The notes under the pieces: model-generated | The model's database searches: none | What the model was told of the DNA's origin: nothing | The model's input: only the letters and a program-made list of their open reading frames with translations | Part shown: positions 1 to 12,617 of the stretch, piece by piece | How positions within the stretch are numbered: position 1 is the first letter of the stretch | How the letters are laid out: every line of letters begins with the position of its first letter | Assembly (NCBI GenBank): GCA_003342815.1 | Contig: PTEX01000060.1 | Span: forward strand, 1,004,244 to 1,068,243 | Source of the DNA: Eudromia elegans | Lineage: Eukaryota; Chordata; Aves; Tinamiformes; Tinamidae | Length of the DNA: 64,000 bases | Direction: 5' to 3' | Position numbers and translations under genes: made by a program

Positions 1-273
1 TTTCTAGTGTGTTGTAGAGTCATTGATAATTTGTTTTGAAAAAGCTTTTTTTGGGGCAAAATCTCAGCAGGTGAGGAAGGTGAGAACTCCCAGAGCTTTT
101 TAAGATAGTCATCAGTCCTACATGATGTAGGGGACTGGCCTCTGCAATGTCCTGTTGGGTACATCTGCCACATATATTGACACAGCCAATAGCCCCTGAA
201 TAATGGGAAGGAAGACATTTGAGTCTGTTCTGGATCAGAGGAAAGATGATTTTCTGGAAATTGTCTTCATGGC

Positions 274-322
274 AAAGGGATTTCCAGAGAAAAGGGATTT
301 CCAGAGAAAGGGATTTCCAGAG
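274..322. repeat. 16-nt minisatellite, three copies
   Basis: The unit AAAGGGATTTCCAGAG occurs three times, at 274-289, 291-306 and 307-322. The copies are identical, with one extra A between the first two. The small size and perfect identity suggest a recent local slippage duplication. No function is implied. Confidence 0.9.
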
Positions 323-926
323 GTATTGAATCTGTGTTTTGCATTGGGGATATATTCCCAGGCTCCTTGGCTAGTTATATTAACAATTTATTAATAGGTT
401 TGGTAAATGTTTTCTGTCAGATAGATTTTGTTTTCCTGATGCCATATCAGACCTTATAGCAGAAGAAACTCAGCCAAGTGCTGGGAGCCTTTAACTGTAG
501 CCTGAGGCAAGAGTTTGATTCTATTTGCATTAATGATAGCTTAATGGAAGGCGGGTGGACAGTGACTTTGATAAAGTTGTCTGAAATATTTTCTTCTGCC
601 AGAGAAGGTGAGGCCTTGCAGTTGTGTCTATTCCAGAAGTGTGGAAAGGGTGGTCTCCAAATGGCTGTGCAGAAGGACATTATATCCTGTCCATAAAGCT
701 GCCTTACAGGCTTCTGGTAGGGTGCTGCCTGTCTGAGTATGGCTGAAATGTGTGATTTTATTTGAACAGGCTACAAAACATGAGGATCAGCATTTTCAGG
801 AATGTGAACTTTGACAGTGACCTAAATGAGTACTCTATTTTTGCTCCATGCAGCCTACACTGTAGTCATGAAGATGTTCTTGGTACTGAGCTTAGTGAAC
901 ACGTGTAGATCCATGCAGGGGACTTG

Positions 927-974
927 TCTCCATTGGGTACATCCCACTGGGTACATCTCTACATTGGGTACAGC
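927..974. repeat. about 16-nt imperfect tandem repeat, three copies
   Basis: Three adjoining copies of a TCTMCATTGGGTACATC-like unit lie here. The middle copy carries CACTGGGTACATC. A lone TTGGGTACATCTG also occurs near 155-167, so the unit may come from a slightly larger older duplication. Confidence 0.75.
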
Positions 975-3434
975 CCATGTCATAGGCTGGAAACTCAATT
1001 CAAAGCTTGGCCAGATTTTCAGTTTTGGTAGACATTCGTTCTTATTTTATTTGGGGAATGCATGCTCCTATAAGGATTTAGTCTTTAACTGATTTTTCTG
1101 TTAATGATTTAGATTTGGATCTGATTAAAAGTGAATTTTAGAGCAGTGTTAATGTAGACTATTCCAAAAGTATTCCAAACACTTATGAAATGTGTCTAAA
1201 AGATATGATCAAATAGACTTTCTTTAAAAATGTCTTAGAAGAAAAAAAATTTTTTTCTCCATGATGTGCTTTTTGTGGTTTCAGACAGATACTTTTTCAT
1301 CATAGTAGTAGGAATTGTAAAAAAAAAAAGATTGAAATTGTATTTTTTAGCAGTCAGAAAGCAGTTATAACAATATGATTCAGATCCTCATATTCAAATG
1401 TCATTTAGGCAACATTATTAAGTCAATTTTTATAATAGCTCAAGGTGGTAGATCATCACAAAGTAATTCAATCATTAAGAATAGGGCTCTTGTAAGAGCA
1501 AATCTCTAATATTGATCACCAGAATAACAGACAAACAATGAAAAGACAGGGCAGTCATCATAAAATATGGAATATTTACAAGGCTACCTCCTGGATTTTT
1601 CAAGATAAGATACAAGTATTTATTTTTGAAGGAAGAACTTATTCTGTGTCAGACCTATAGCTGAAAACACTAACAGTGTTTTCCGTTTTAATGAACAGTG
1701 GATTTGATCCGTGTGGAATAGAACTGTCTATTTTGGCAGAGGCTTAGCAGTCAGGATATCTGAGTTGTAGTTCTCATTGGGCTTCTGACTCCTTGCATAG
1801 TCTATGTGTCCTGCATAATTTTCTGATATGTCAGATGACTAGACCTGTACATCTGAGGAGGCAGGGGTACTTTTCAGAATTGCACAATATATCATGTATC
1901 CATTTATCATGCTACTTCAACATATTTGTATGAATACCTCCCTATATGCTGAGAATTACCATATTTTTCCCCCAAATTTATTATTAAAAGAACAGGATTC
2001 GATTGCTTAAATATAGGCACCAGTGCCATATGTGAGACTAGAGGTATCGCAGACATGCATGCAAATGGCAGATGAGGTCTAAAGGAAGACCCTTTCCTTT
2101 TGGAATAGCAGGTAGAGAACAGGCAGAAGTGTCTGGGATATCTCAAACCACATAAACCACTTATTTTAGAGGAACTGAATGAATTCCTAAATAAATGACA
2201 AGATGGAGTTAATAGCTCATAAATTTAGTTGGCTAAAAGTTGTATATCCTTAATTAGTAGTCCAAATTTTCAAAGGAAAGAGAAGATGGAGTACACTATG
2301 ATTCTTTCTGCCTGTTTCAAATCTGGCTTAAAACAGAGTGAGCCACTTTCTGGAGCAAATATTATCTCTTTAACAATCCTCAACTTTGGTTTTTTTTATG
2401 TTTAGACAACCAGGGCTCAACTCACTTGCCCACACACATACTGATCTTTGAAAGGCCTCTTGTCTTTCAGCTCTCGGTCCTGTATGCATGGGTCCTGTAG
2501 GCATGCAAAGGAGGCATGGATCTCCTGTGGCTCCTGTGTCACTTCTGCCAGCCCCACGTGGAAGTCTTGGATACCAAATGACCTCTCATGTGTTACTAGA
2601 CGACTATGTATGAACAGTTGTATATACCTACTAAAGCTTGAGAGATATATCTATCTCACTTCTGCTTTCTGAGTTACAGAATTTACTCTGAAAAGCTTAA
2701 TTTTCAGGGAATTAGCATCAAGATGGCAGGAAAAAAACAGATATCCAGCAGCTCTGAAAGTCATAGGCTTTTGTTTAGATTCAAGAGCTTAATTCTATGC
2801 ATGTCTGGCTGAAAACTGAGAGAATTGTTTATGGTGATAGCCCTGAAAAATGTGTACAATTTAACAGTCCCAGAGGAGGCTTCTTTGTTACTCTGAAATC
2901 ACTTTCCTTGCCAGGGATCTACTTAAAATGGGTATTTTGTCACTTTACATTGTCATCACTGTCCTGGTGGCAGAAACTAACTTATTAATTGGGACAACTA
3001 GAGGTGCGTTTGGGCTATAAATTATTTTCAGGGGTGCAAGGATGTGTTATTGATTCAAGGATTGAATTTTCTGATGGACAACTGGAGTGAAGGAGGAGTG
3101 AACAAAAAAAGAAGAAAAGAAAAAAGTCTGCATGAACATTCATTTTACAGATTGAATGAGACTTCTCTATGAAAACATAAGTGATTGTAAGTTATGAGCT
3201 CTATTGCAGGACTGCACTTTCTGCTTTTTTTGTAATTTCTTTTTAGTTCAGGAAAAAAAAAAACAACAAAAAAACTATACGAAAGCTAGGCTTCATTTGG
3301 TTTGCATTTCCATCTAGTCTTACCTGAGTATTTAATCAGGATTTTTAAATTAGAACAGCTGAGTAGCATACCTTTCATAGCTTCAGGGATTAAACTTTTT
3401 TTTTGTTTAACCTAGTTCTTCCTGTTCTGACCTT

Positions 3435-3610
3435 ATAGAATCACAGAGTCACAGAATGGTTGAGATTGGAAGGGACCTCTAGAGATCATCTAGTCCAACC
3501 CCCTGCTCCAGCAGGGACACCCAGAGCACGAGGCACAGGGTGGCAGCCAGGCAGGTTTGGAAGATCTCCAGAGAAGAAGACTACTCAGCCTGTCTGGGCA
3601 GCCTCTTCCA
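3435..3610 (-). mobile_element. CR1 LINE 3' end, minus strand (copy A)
   Basis: Read on the minus strand this is the end of a CR1 non-LTR retrotransposon: the tail of ORF2, the 3' UTR block with GGTTGGACTAGATGATCTC, a GC hairpin and terminal octamer-like units. The hairpin at 3501-3516 is perfect: CCCTGCT, a 2-nt loop, AGCAGGG. The match to the family stops near 3610, where the expected CCAGTGCTCTGTCACC block is replaced by a short ATCAC repeat. The sequence lies between the 3' end and another minus-strand CR1 piece at 3720-4140, so the two may be parts of one copy with a large internal deletion. Any open frame here is a by-product of the repeat. Confidence 0.93.
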
Positions 3611-3719
3611 TCACATCACATCACAGATTTATGGGCGTCAAGTTTGCCTAAATAATCCCTAACCCAAACCCTCTCAACCAGTGGAAAGTCTTCTTATCTC
3701 CTGGTTCTCTTATATCCGG

Positions 3720-4140
3720 GCTCTGAAGTTCATGCAGACTAGCCTTAGCTGTAAAGACAGAAGCAAAGAAGGCATTTAGTAACTCTGCCTTCTCTGCATC
3801 CTCCATTACTAAGGAACTCCCCATTCAGCAGTGAACTAACCTTTTCCCTAATCTTCCTCTTGCTGCTGATGTATTTATAGAAGCCCTTCCTGTGGGCCCT
3901 GACATCTCCTGCTAACTCTAATTCCAAAGAGCCTTGGCCTTCCTCATTGCATCCCTGCATTCTCTGACAATGTTCCTATATTCTTTCTATGTGGCCTGGC
4001 CATTCTTCCACATTGTGTATGTGCTCTTTTTCTCATTAAGTTTACTCAACAACTCCTTGCCCATCCACACAGGTCTCCTGCCTTTCTTGCTCAACTTCTT
4101 TCTTGTAGGAAAGAATGATTGTAAGACTTGCTCTATAAAA
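3720..4140 (-). mobile_element. CR1 LINE ORF2 fragment upstream of the RT core, minus strand (copy B)
   Basis: A minus-strand frame at 3745-3960 reads LELELAGDVRAHRKGFYKYI followed by SSKRKIREKVSSLLN. This matches the CR1 ORF2 linker between the endonuclease and reverse transcriptase domains, whose family form is LELARDVKDNKKGFYKYISSKRK. Upstream DNA as far as about 4140 continues the family match but is broken into other frames. Fewer matches are seen beyond that. The piece has the same orientation as the 3' end at 3435-3610. About 110 nt of sequence without a clear CR1 match lies between them, and the RT core and following region that should join them are missing. Confidence 0.88.
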
Positions 4141-4299
4141 ACATTTCATGACGATCAGCAATGACAATGTGACCTCAATCCACAATTTCTGTAGGTGGGT
4201 TGAAACTTCTGAGATACCATAGTTCTCTTCTGCTCTGTGACAGGGACTTCCCTTTGAATACATAACTTAGTCGATCTAAAACTTAGTATTTTAGCTTGA

Positions 4300-5230
4300 A
4301 CTTCCAGTAAAGGACTAGAGGAGACTAAATGTCGCTCCTATCTGCAAGTAGAGCAATAGGAAGTAGATAAGGAACTACACTTCAGTCAGCATCACCTCAG
4401 ACCCTGCAATGATGATGGAGCAAATAATCCTGTAAAACACTTCCAAACATACGGAGGACAAGAAGGTGACTGGAAATAGTCAGCATGGATTTATGAAAGG
4501 GAAATTAGCCTGATAAACTTCTGAAATGAAAAAAAATGGCATGTTGGATGAGGGGAGAGCAGCTTATATTCTATATGTTTAGTAAGGTTTTTGACACTGT
4601 CTTCCATGACATCCACATTGACAGTTTGATGAAGGACAAGCTAGATAAGTAGTAACTTAGGTGGCTTGAAAGCTGATTGAACTGTCAGGCTCAGCAGGTT
4701 GTGGTCAGTGGGATGAGGTCCAGCTGGAGGCCATTCATTAATGGTATACCTCAGGAATCAATATTAGGGTCGGTACTATCTTTATTAGTACTGTCAGTCT
4801 TCAACAATGATGTCTATTGATATTGGGGCCAGTATTATCTTCATCAATGATCTGGATGCAAGAACAGAGCATGCCCTCAGCAAGTTTGCTGATGATACAA
4901 AATTGGGACAAGTGACTGATACACCAGAGAACTCTGCTGCCATTCAGAGGGTCTGCGACAGGCTGGAGAAATGGTCAAAGAGGAAATTCAGGAAGTTTAA
5001 CAAAGTCAAGTGCAGAGTCCTGCACCTAGGGAGGAATGCCCTCATGCACCAGTACTGTCTGGGGCCTGGAAACTAGCTTTGCAGAGAAGAACTTGTTTGT
5101 TCGGGTGGACAAAACACTGACCCTGACCTAGCAATGTACCCTTGCAGCAAAGAAGGTCAACAGCATCCTGGACTACATTACAGACAGCTTTTCTAGCAGG
5201 TTGATAGAGGTGTTAAATCTCTCAGCTCAT
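4300..5230 (+). mobile_element. CR1 LINE ORF2 reverse transcriptase fragment, plus strand (copy C)
   Basis: The DNA follows CR1 ORF2 from the segment just before the RT domain (AATGTCGCTCC near 4324) to past the RT core (CTAGCAGGTTGATAGAGG near 5193). An open frame at 4807-5076 carries INDLDARTEHALSKFADDTK; the catalytic FADD box is encoded at 4885-4896. An upstream block at 4746-4769 reads IPQESILG, matching the family PQGS-LGP motif with Gly replaced by Glu. Several frame breaks and stops show the copy is dead. The stretch 4768-4858 appears to contain a short internal duplication, since the GGTCGGTACTATCTT and GGGCCAGTATTATCTT blocks align to the same place in the family. The copy lacks the 3' end and runs opposite to the two CR1 pieces just upstream. 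Confidence 0.93.
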
Positions 5231-7082
5231 ATTAATATATAGACCTTCATATTGAATTTGATCAAGCAGTTCCAGATGTTACAGTCAAATTACATATATT
5301 TTTGATGACATCATTTAATGAACTTTCACCTGTCAAACAAGTTTTGTATAGGATGAGTGCGCAGTTTTGAAGCCAAAGCTATTTATAAGAGCTCCTGTTA
5401 ATTGGATTCTCCTTCTAGTCACACAACTTTTACAGAGATGAAAATCTATTATTAGTCATAAATTTGTTCTTAATTATTGTACAAGGGAAAATTAAGGCTA
5501 TTATGAAATGCAGTATCAGTACCCCTATGACTAAATAAAGATCTAAGTACTGAATTGCATTTATCTTGCCATAATTAAAAAAATGCATAATAAAGATTTT
5601 TCCAAACACGATTTTGAAAAGGACCTCTTAATGTCACAAATACTTTCTTCTATATCTTCTGTTAAATTGCACCCACAAAACTAGCTGTCAGGAAAGTTTG
5701 CTTAAGAAACAGCTATTAAACAAATACCATGGGACATTCTCAAAGACCGTGTTTCTATTTGGGAATTTTCTTATTAGAAGTTTTAAGTTTAAACTTTGAA
5801 GGAATAGAAATATAACATGCAACCTATATGAACAATTCTAGTTCTTAATACTCAACTCCAGTAATGAATTACTACCAAAACATCTATACATCAGAATTTA
5901 TCATATAACTGATGCTGAAAATAAGTGGAAATTTGATCCTTTATAGATAGCTTGAAAAAAGGAAGAAAGGAAAGCAAATATATACTCTTTCTATCTTTTC
6001 CCTTGTCTCTGCAGTCCTGACACATTAGTCATGTCCCAAGGCACAGGTAGAACTTAGCTCTCTCTGCCTCCTCTCCAGATTGCAGTGAAGTAAGTGGCAG
6101 CTGAGTTTCATCTCCCTTAATTTAGAAAGATACAGTGCCAGGACCTACCTCTGAGCTGGCCTTAGGCCCTGTCTTCAGTTACCACAAGAGAAAAGCAGGC
6201 ATTTATAGGACATGATTCATCTCACCTTAAGGTAGATATCTACGATGATCCAAATAACTTTCATTCTAGAAGCATCTCTCTCAGTTGATCAACTCAGTTA
6301 AGAAAGTCCACATTTTTGGTGTCTAAAATCAGGCAAGATCCCAGACTCTGTGGCTCGAGTCAGAGCATGCACAAGTACCAAGTATTCTCTGAAATTCTTT
6401 ATGTTTTCCTTTTCCACTTTTTCCTGTCAAATGGCACCATGTCTTATGTCATATTTGCTATTGTATTGTGGATGCATTGAGTATACATGGCAGTTTAAAA
6501 AAGACTTTAGAAACATATGTTCAGAGTATTGATTGGAGTTCCTGGTGTCTCAGTGCTGCCCACATGAGGGCATTTGTACTCACGGGAAAAGTTTCAAAGT
6601 TAGGCATCTTAAGGCCTTTCAGATAGAGTTTTAAGATTTTATTGTTTTGTAAATTTAAAGTTTATAAACTTTAGGAGCTTTAGAACTAGTCATCCGCTAA
6701 CAGTCACTCTGTTTGCCCTGCTGTTAGTGTCTTCTTGCCAGCCACCAGAAATTTGACTACTTGTGTGCCAAGGACCCATGTCCCAACAATGATCTGATAA
6801 ACTTGTGTAACCTTGCCTCAAAAATCAAAAAACAGAACACTTCAAGCATTGTAGTAATACTCATTGTTTTAACCCACAAAATTGTTGTGCCACCAGGTTG
6901 AACCAAGGAGCCCTGAAGATGGCTGAACAAATGGACTCAGAAGAGGGGCCGTCACATTCGACTTTACTAAACGCTCCCCATGGATTTAGGTGCTTCATTT
7001 TTACTCAGGTCTGGTTAGATGTCTCATCTCATTATTAGATTAGGACTACATATACATGATTGTCTATATAAAGTAGTCAACG

Positions 7083-7165
7083 TGTGCCCTAAACATCTAA
7101 GTTCCCATTATAGTCAATGGAAATCTGAGACGTGTTCATAAGTAGATATCTTGAGCTATTTGAAA
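7083..7165. repeat. probable relic of an ancient amniote interspersed repeat
   Basis: The block CTAAACATCTAAGTTCCC then ATTATAGTCAATGGAAATC resembles the worn motif pair CCTAA..CCTAACTCCCATTGA and TCAATGGGAGT found in old interspersed repeats of turtles, crocodiles and birds. A GGATTTAGGTGCTTC block lies about 100 nt upstream. I cannot name the family, and the copy is very diverged. Confidence 0.4.
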
Positions 7166-7689
7166 TCACAATGTAAATTAGTACATTAATGATGGGACTT
7201 AGAATACACTTATTAGTAAGTATAAGTGTTGTTCTAAATAGGATATATATTAAATTCCAGGTTAATGTTTTGCCCCCTTATATAAGTGTTAAGGTGTGAA
7301 TATCTCCATGTTTTGGTGAATAGTACATGTGGGGATTCCAGGGCAGCTTTTTGGTAGAACAAACCTACAATTGTTCTATCAATAAAGCTGATTATATGCA
7401 TAGGGAATGAGCATGGCAGTAATATTTACATGAAATAAATGCTTTCTCTTTTGTTTTGAAGACAATTTCTGAAATTAAAAAAAAATAGGAAGAGGAAAAA
7501 TATTCCCCTTTTAAACATCTTAGTTGTTGAGAGCCAATGTTTTGAATACATCCAAATAGTCTGTGGTCTGATGTTTAAGTAAAGTTATTTCAAAGAAAAG
7601 TAATTGTGCAAATTGTACACCAAATTGGTAAAGACAGCTGTGATCCCGCTAATTTTCAGGGTGTGACTGCTGCCAAAACAGAGGTGTGA

Positions 7690-7920
7690 GTCCCCATAAA
7701 AAAATCAGGAAGCTCCATAAATAATGCTCTCAGCATGAAGGTGCTGTTGACAGAACAGGAGTTGGAGTGACAGCCACGCAAAGTGCACCGCAGTCACCCC
7801 AGAGGCTTTGCAGAAAACTCAAACCGTATGTTTGCTGCTGAGGTGACTGGAAAAAGCAATTGGCCTCAAGCTGCATGGATGTGTTTGATAAACTGATTAA
7901 ACAGTGAGAATTTGGCAAGG
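7690..7920. promoter_or_regulatory. candidate conserved non-coding element
   Basis: This block has a more balanced base composition than its surroundings, few homopolymers, and clustered motifs such as CATAAATAATGC, GCTGTTGACAG, TGCTGAGGTGACTGG and GATAAACTGATTAAAC. That texture is typical of vertebrate conserved non-coding elements and enhancers. This is a judgement from appearance; conservation cannot be seen in one sequence. The minus-strand open frame across it (7730-7918) has no recognisable protein features. Confidence 0.2.
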
Positions 7921-10900
7921 GGGGAGGAGGAGGGGAGGCTTCTAAATAAGCTGAATGCTCTAAAAAAAGAAGGATGCTTGCATCTCTGCCCAGGATGCTG
8001 CTATCATGCAGTCCTTTAGTGGTTTGCAGCTGCCTTTAGATGGGTAGTGCTGAATATAGTTCCCAGAGATAGATTCATTTGCAGCCTTGGCAATTAACAC
8101 TTAAGAGAACTTAGATGAGCATTTCAGGAACTGGCAGAATGTCCAAATTTTCTGTTGTTTGTAACATTTTTTTGTCTCCTCCATTAAGATAAGAAAATTA
8201 CTTATTTGGGGACTCTATGGAATGATCTTAGTAAGACTTGAAAGTTTGATACCTTTCCAACCTAATTTTAAATCTGGTGTATGTTTTGTGAACAACAGGC
8301 AGCTGAAAACCAAGATCACTGTTGGGTTTAATCTTGTCTGATATCACTGCAGAGTAGAGATTACATAGTTTGAGTGAGGATATTTGGGAGGGTTTTGTTA
8401 GCTGAGTTAGGCATGTTTTAGACAAGCAACTGTCAGCCTAGAAAGTGTGACTGATGTCTGTCACTGCAGAGAAGCTGGAGGGTTGGTGGAATATGAACCT
8501 GAGTGAATTACTGATCTGCAGCAGGGATATAATTCATGACAAAAGCAGGATTGAGGTAAATTTTAATAGATTATGTTAGATTAACTGTAAAACCATCGAT
8601 TAGCAGATATATCAGTGAGGAATTTAAATGCCTGTAAACTAGTTTACATAACACAGCTGCCAAATTCAGCACCTGTACATAGTGGCTGTAAAATGTTCTA
8701 AGAAGTAGTAAAAAGCAGTGAACTCGTGTCTGGTGAATTTTCCATGCACTTTGAGCAAACTTGTAAGGATATATGCATGTGCTTGGGGCTAGAGTGAGGG
8801 TGTGTATGCTTTCCCTAGTGAACTTCAATCTCTAAAAGGCAGAGAGGGGGACTGAGGCTCTGTTCTCTATCCTGGTAAATGTTGGGCGTTGTAGCATTGT
8901 TGTATAGGGGAACCGCTGGAGGCAGCACCTTGTCTGTGTGGCTGACCATACACACATATGAATAATCTGCTTATTTTGATTATAAAAGGTAAAAATAATT
9001 TATTTTGTAGCTCCAAAAATGAGATAAATAATGTGACACAGGTATAGACTTATGTTTTAGAAAATAATTATATGGTTTAATTTCTGATTAACAACAACAA
9101 AACAAAAGAAAAAAAAAAGCACAAGTTAGGGAGCAGATATTAGATTTTTCCACAAGACATTTTAGAGATGAAAATCTATGTACTGTCCAGCGAGGTTACC
9201 TCCTCAGTCCTGAACCAGTGAATGTTACCTAATACCATGTTTAGGTGTGCATCTTGAACGTGTCTACTGCCACAATAGAGATAAAATTATTTCCTTTTCT
9301 TTCTTACATTTTGGATGCCTCGGTTCCTTCTAAAAGAGAACTCAAGGAATTAGGTCGTCTGGGAACTGTGTTACTATTCAGCATAACTAGAAATTTAGTG
9401 CATGCTCTGGATGATAAATCTGAGCATGGGCTGAATTTCCCTCTGAAAGAGCTACTCTGCATGTGTTGATTAGAAAGAAAGCCTGGCTTCCCAGATTTTC
9501 TGTCAAAAATTAGATGCCCAAGTGAGGTTGCTGGACTGCCTACATGAATATGTAGTTTTACTATGAGTTGCATAGTCCCAAGGAAGTTGATGGAAGTGCT
9601 GTTGAATAAGGAGAGGAGACGAGGCCTTCGCATCTAGAAGAACTCACAAGATAGTTTTAGAGCTCAGGTTGGATAGGCTATACCACTAACAAAAAACAGT
9701 GTGTAAATATAAAAAGATTGCATTACAGAACAAGTATTTCCTGCAAGTTGGGGAAATAAATGCAAATATTCATATCACCATTCTTCAGTTTTTACTTCTC
9801 AGAGGAATACCTATGTTTTATTGGAGCTATTTGTCTTAACTTCTTGTAACTTTAGTTCTTTCACTGGTATGGTCAAAAGTCTTGGTGGTGGTTTTGATAT
9901 GCCAAGTTAAGTACCGGGATATTGCTTGACAGCCCTACTAACAAATGGTGATTTCCTTCAGTATCAGGACAAAATATGTCAGTGGATGTTCTGTTCAATG
10001 CAGATGGTTTTCCTGACCAACTGTATGAAGTTAACAAGCAGTCTTTCAGCCTTCTGAAACTCTGCTTTGTTAAAATAGATGTCTTCAGTAAAGTTAAAAA
10101 AGTAGATGTCACCCTAGAACGTGTCTCTCTATTTCTGTGAGAAAATATCAATTAGACTTTTTTTTTCAAATACATATGGACATAGGTTCAGGTTTGAAGA
10201 AATTGTAGAAGTGTACTCATACAGCCTTGTCCTGTTCTAGTGTAGGGTCTATGAGGTCTTGAGAACATATTTTGCCTGCAAAAATTGGAAACAAAGTGCT
10301 AGCTTTAATTTTTTAACAAACTAGATAGACATTGCCTAACCTCTTATGTTAAGACTCTAAATCTCCTGTAAAGTTCTAAGAGTACTGGGGCAATTATATT
10401 ACTCAGAGCACAGGTCATTTGATGTCAAAGAACAAGAAATGTACTTTTTCACATTTATGAATGCATTTTTGGACAAGTTTACAGGATCACCTCTTATTCT
10501 TAAAGCCAAACACTGAAATTCAGCATGTATATCATCTACAGATTAACAACATGGGTGGAATGTTGTTCCCCATGTTACTGTTTGCTGTTCTTCTAAGCCT
10601 CATGCTGACCACAGGTCACTCAGATATCAGTTCACATGGGAAAATGAGTTGTTTTCTGGATCTTCAAATAACTTTAAGTAAAAACTTTAAGACAAAGTGT
10701 GGACAAGATAAAAGTTCTAAACCTTAAAAAAAATACTGTGAACCACCTATCTCCTAGTCTTGGCAAATGCAAGATAATTAAACTCTCAGTGATAGATCAT
10801 CATGTGACTTTTATCATGGCTGAAATGCTTACAGAGAGGCAGTCAGGGCAGCCCAGGTGAGTCATGGTAACTTCTAAGATGCAGAAAGAGTGTGGGCCTG

Positions 10901-11214
10901 AGAGTTTGCAGCAGATATATAAATGCATAAGAGCAGGTCAGCATACCTTGAGCTTAGTCTAGGAATCTCTTCCATAAATTGCTTTGAAAGGGGAATATCC
11001 TGAAAGGTGCATGAAATAATGATGAAGGAACCTGGTTAGAATGATTTTTCCTAATGCCTTTAGGTGAGAATCACAGCCTTCTCCTTTAAAAGCATGATTG
11101 TAGGCCATTCAAGGTCATTCAAGGTCGCCTTAGGAGATCTGAGCACTTACAGATGTCATTGCCTTCAAATTCATGTTTGCCTTCTCCTTCCTGACTAGGC
11201 TTAACAAATCTGTT

Positions 11215-11400
11215 TTGTGCAAATCAAGAGACTGCTTTTTAAACTGTTGCCTGGACTTCCGTTTGCCACCAAGGGAATGGCTTTAACCTTGCTAGACGCA
11301 GCTGTGCTGATATGCCTTTGATCAGTCATCTTCTCACCAAATCAGCTCAAAGCTTCCGAGACATTCTAGCTTTTAATTAAATTAAATTGGGAGTAAAAAG
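11215..11400. promoter_or_regulatory. candidate conserved non-coding element
   Basis: A block free of simple repeats carries GATATGCCTTTGATC (TCF/LEF-like core CTTTGATC), ACCAAATCAGCTC and the homeodomain-like TTTTAATTAAATTAAATTGG run. The motif mix suggests a regulatory element, but this is inference from appearance only. Confidence 0.18.
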
Positions 11401-11954
11401 TTCTCCTTTTATGAATGTACTCCAAGAGGAAAAATATCTTGCAAGTAAAGTGCACACACAATGATCCTGTCTATTTACAACTCTGAGAATTAGACAAAAT
11501 AGGAAAAAAAAAAAGAGAAACTTTGTTCTAATCAGAAAGACAATTTGATATAAAACAAAAAGAGTGGCTTTCTAATGCATTTCAAAAGATTTTTTTTTCC
11601 TAAGGATATGTTTGTAACAGAAAATTCCAGCCTACTTTAAGTGATTTGTACAAGCCAATGACAAAAAATGGAATTAGAAGTAGGACTTGAATCAAAATCC
11701 TAGCTTCAAACAGTACTGAAAGTGGAATATGTTTTGTAGTTTTCATGTGCATATTTATTAAAAAAGCATGTATATGTGAAAAGGGGGGTCAACATGTCCC
11801 CTTTAAAGCAGGACTCCTTTGCACACTCAAAAATTTCACATTCCTCCAAAGGGATGGCTGTTTTTCTTTCTATGATGATCACTCATGGACCTAAAAATAA
11901 AGTAAGAAATAAAAAATAAGAAAATAGAGCCACACACGAGTCTTTTCACGTTGG

Positions 11955-11975
11955 TTTTTTTTTTTTTTTTTTTTT
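11955..11975. repeat. poly-T tract
   Basis: An uninterrupted run of 21 T. No retroposon body with a target-site duplication was seen beside it, so I treat it as a plain homopolymer. Confidence 0.95.
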
Positions 11976-12617
11976 CCTACCCTTCCACACTGAATATTCA
12001 GTGTCTTGCAGAGGTTTCATAGATACATGTTCTGGCTACTGAGGGTGTAGGCATTGCTAGGAGAAACATTTTCCTTTTAAAAACTGCAGCAGTGAGTTAT
12101 ACAACCGGAGTAGAGACAGAGGTTAGAAATGCATCCTGAGAAATAAATATCTCCTATTTATATTTCCTGTGTCTCCTTCATACTAAAGGCATAAGGCACC
12201 TAACAACATGTCTAATCTGTTGTTTGCTCAGTGTTTTCTTATCAATGGTACAGCACCACACAAATAACAGCATCCACTATGTGATTAAAACCAGTCTGGG
12301 GTCTTGTAGATGATTTCTTTCAATTTAATTAAATTTTCTGATAGCATATATGTCTTCTGCCTCTGATCCAATAGAAGAACAACGTGATGCCATATCCTGC
12401 TGCACAGCAAAACACAGTCTGACACAGAGAACCATAAAATCTTAACTTGGAAGCTGCAATTGATTAGTGTCACTTTTACTGCTTATTCATCATTCAACAA
12501 ATGGGATTGTGGTGGAAAACTGAGAAGTGTCACCTAAAGCAGGGAGATGGAAACATCTGACAGAGAGTATGCTTTGAGTAGGTAAACAATTGGCTCAGAT
12601 ATTTTTCTTTCTTTCAG

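Larger units (their letters stand above)
1..3434. other. unique non-coding sequence with short tandem repeats
   Basis: No gene, RNA or large repeat is recognised. Frames are broken frequently and none resembles a known protein. The stretch contains two short tandem duplications (listed separately), several A or T runs of 8-11 nt, and otherwise AT-rich unique sequence of the kind seen in introns or intergenic DNA. Confidence 0.5.
5231..12600. other. unique non-coding sequence
   Basis: No gene or large repeat is recognised in this 7.4 kb. Open frames are short (the longest is about 109 codons on the minus strand at 9304-9633) and resemble nothing I know. The stretch holds one probable ancient-repeat relic near 7.1 kb, two blocks that look like conserved non-coding elements (7690-7920 and 11215-11400), and a T run near 11955-11975. 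Confidence 0.5.

Noticed and set aside
4807-5076. Open frame with a reverse transcriptase motif as a host gene
   Set aside because: The whole 4300-5230 region follows CR1 ORF2 and is broken in several frames, so it is a dead LINE fragment.
3720-5230. A single full-length CR1 with intact ORF2
   Set aside because: The pieces lie in opposite orientations, parts are absent and frames are broken.
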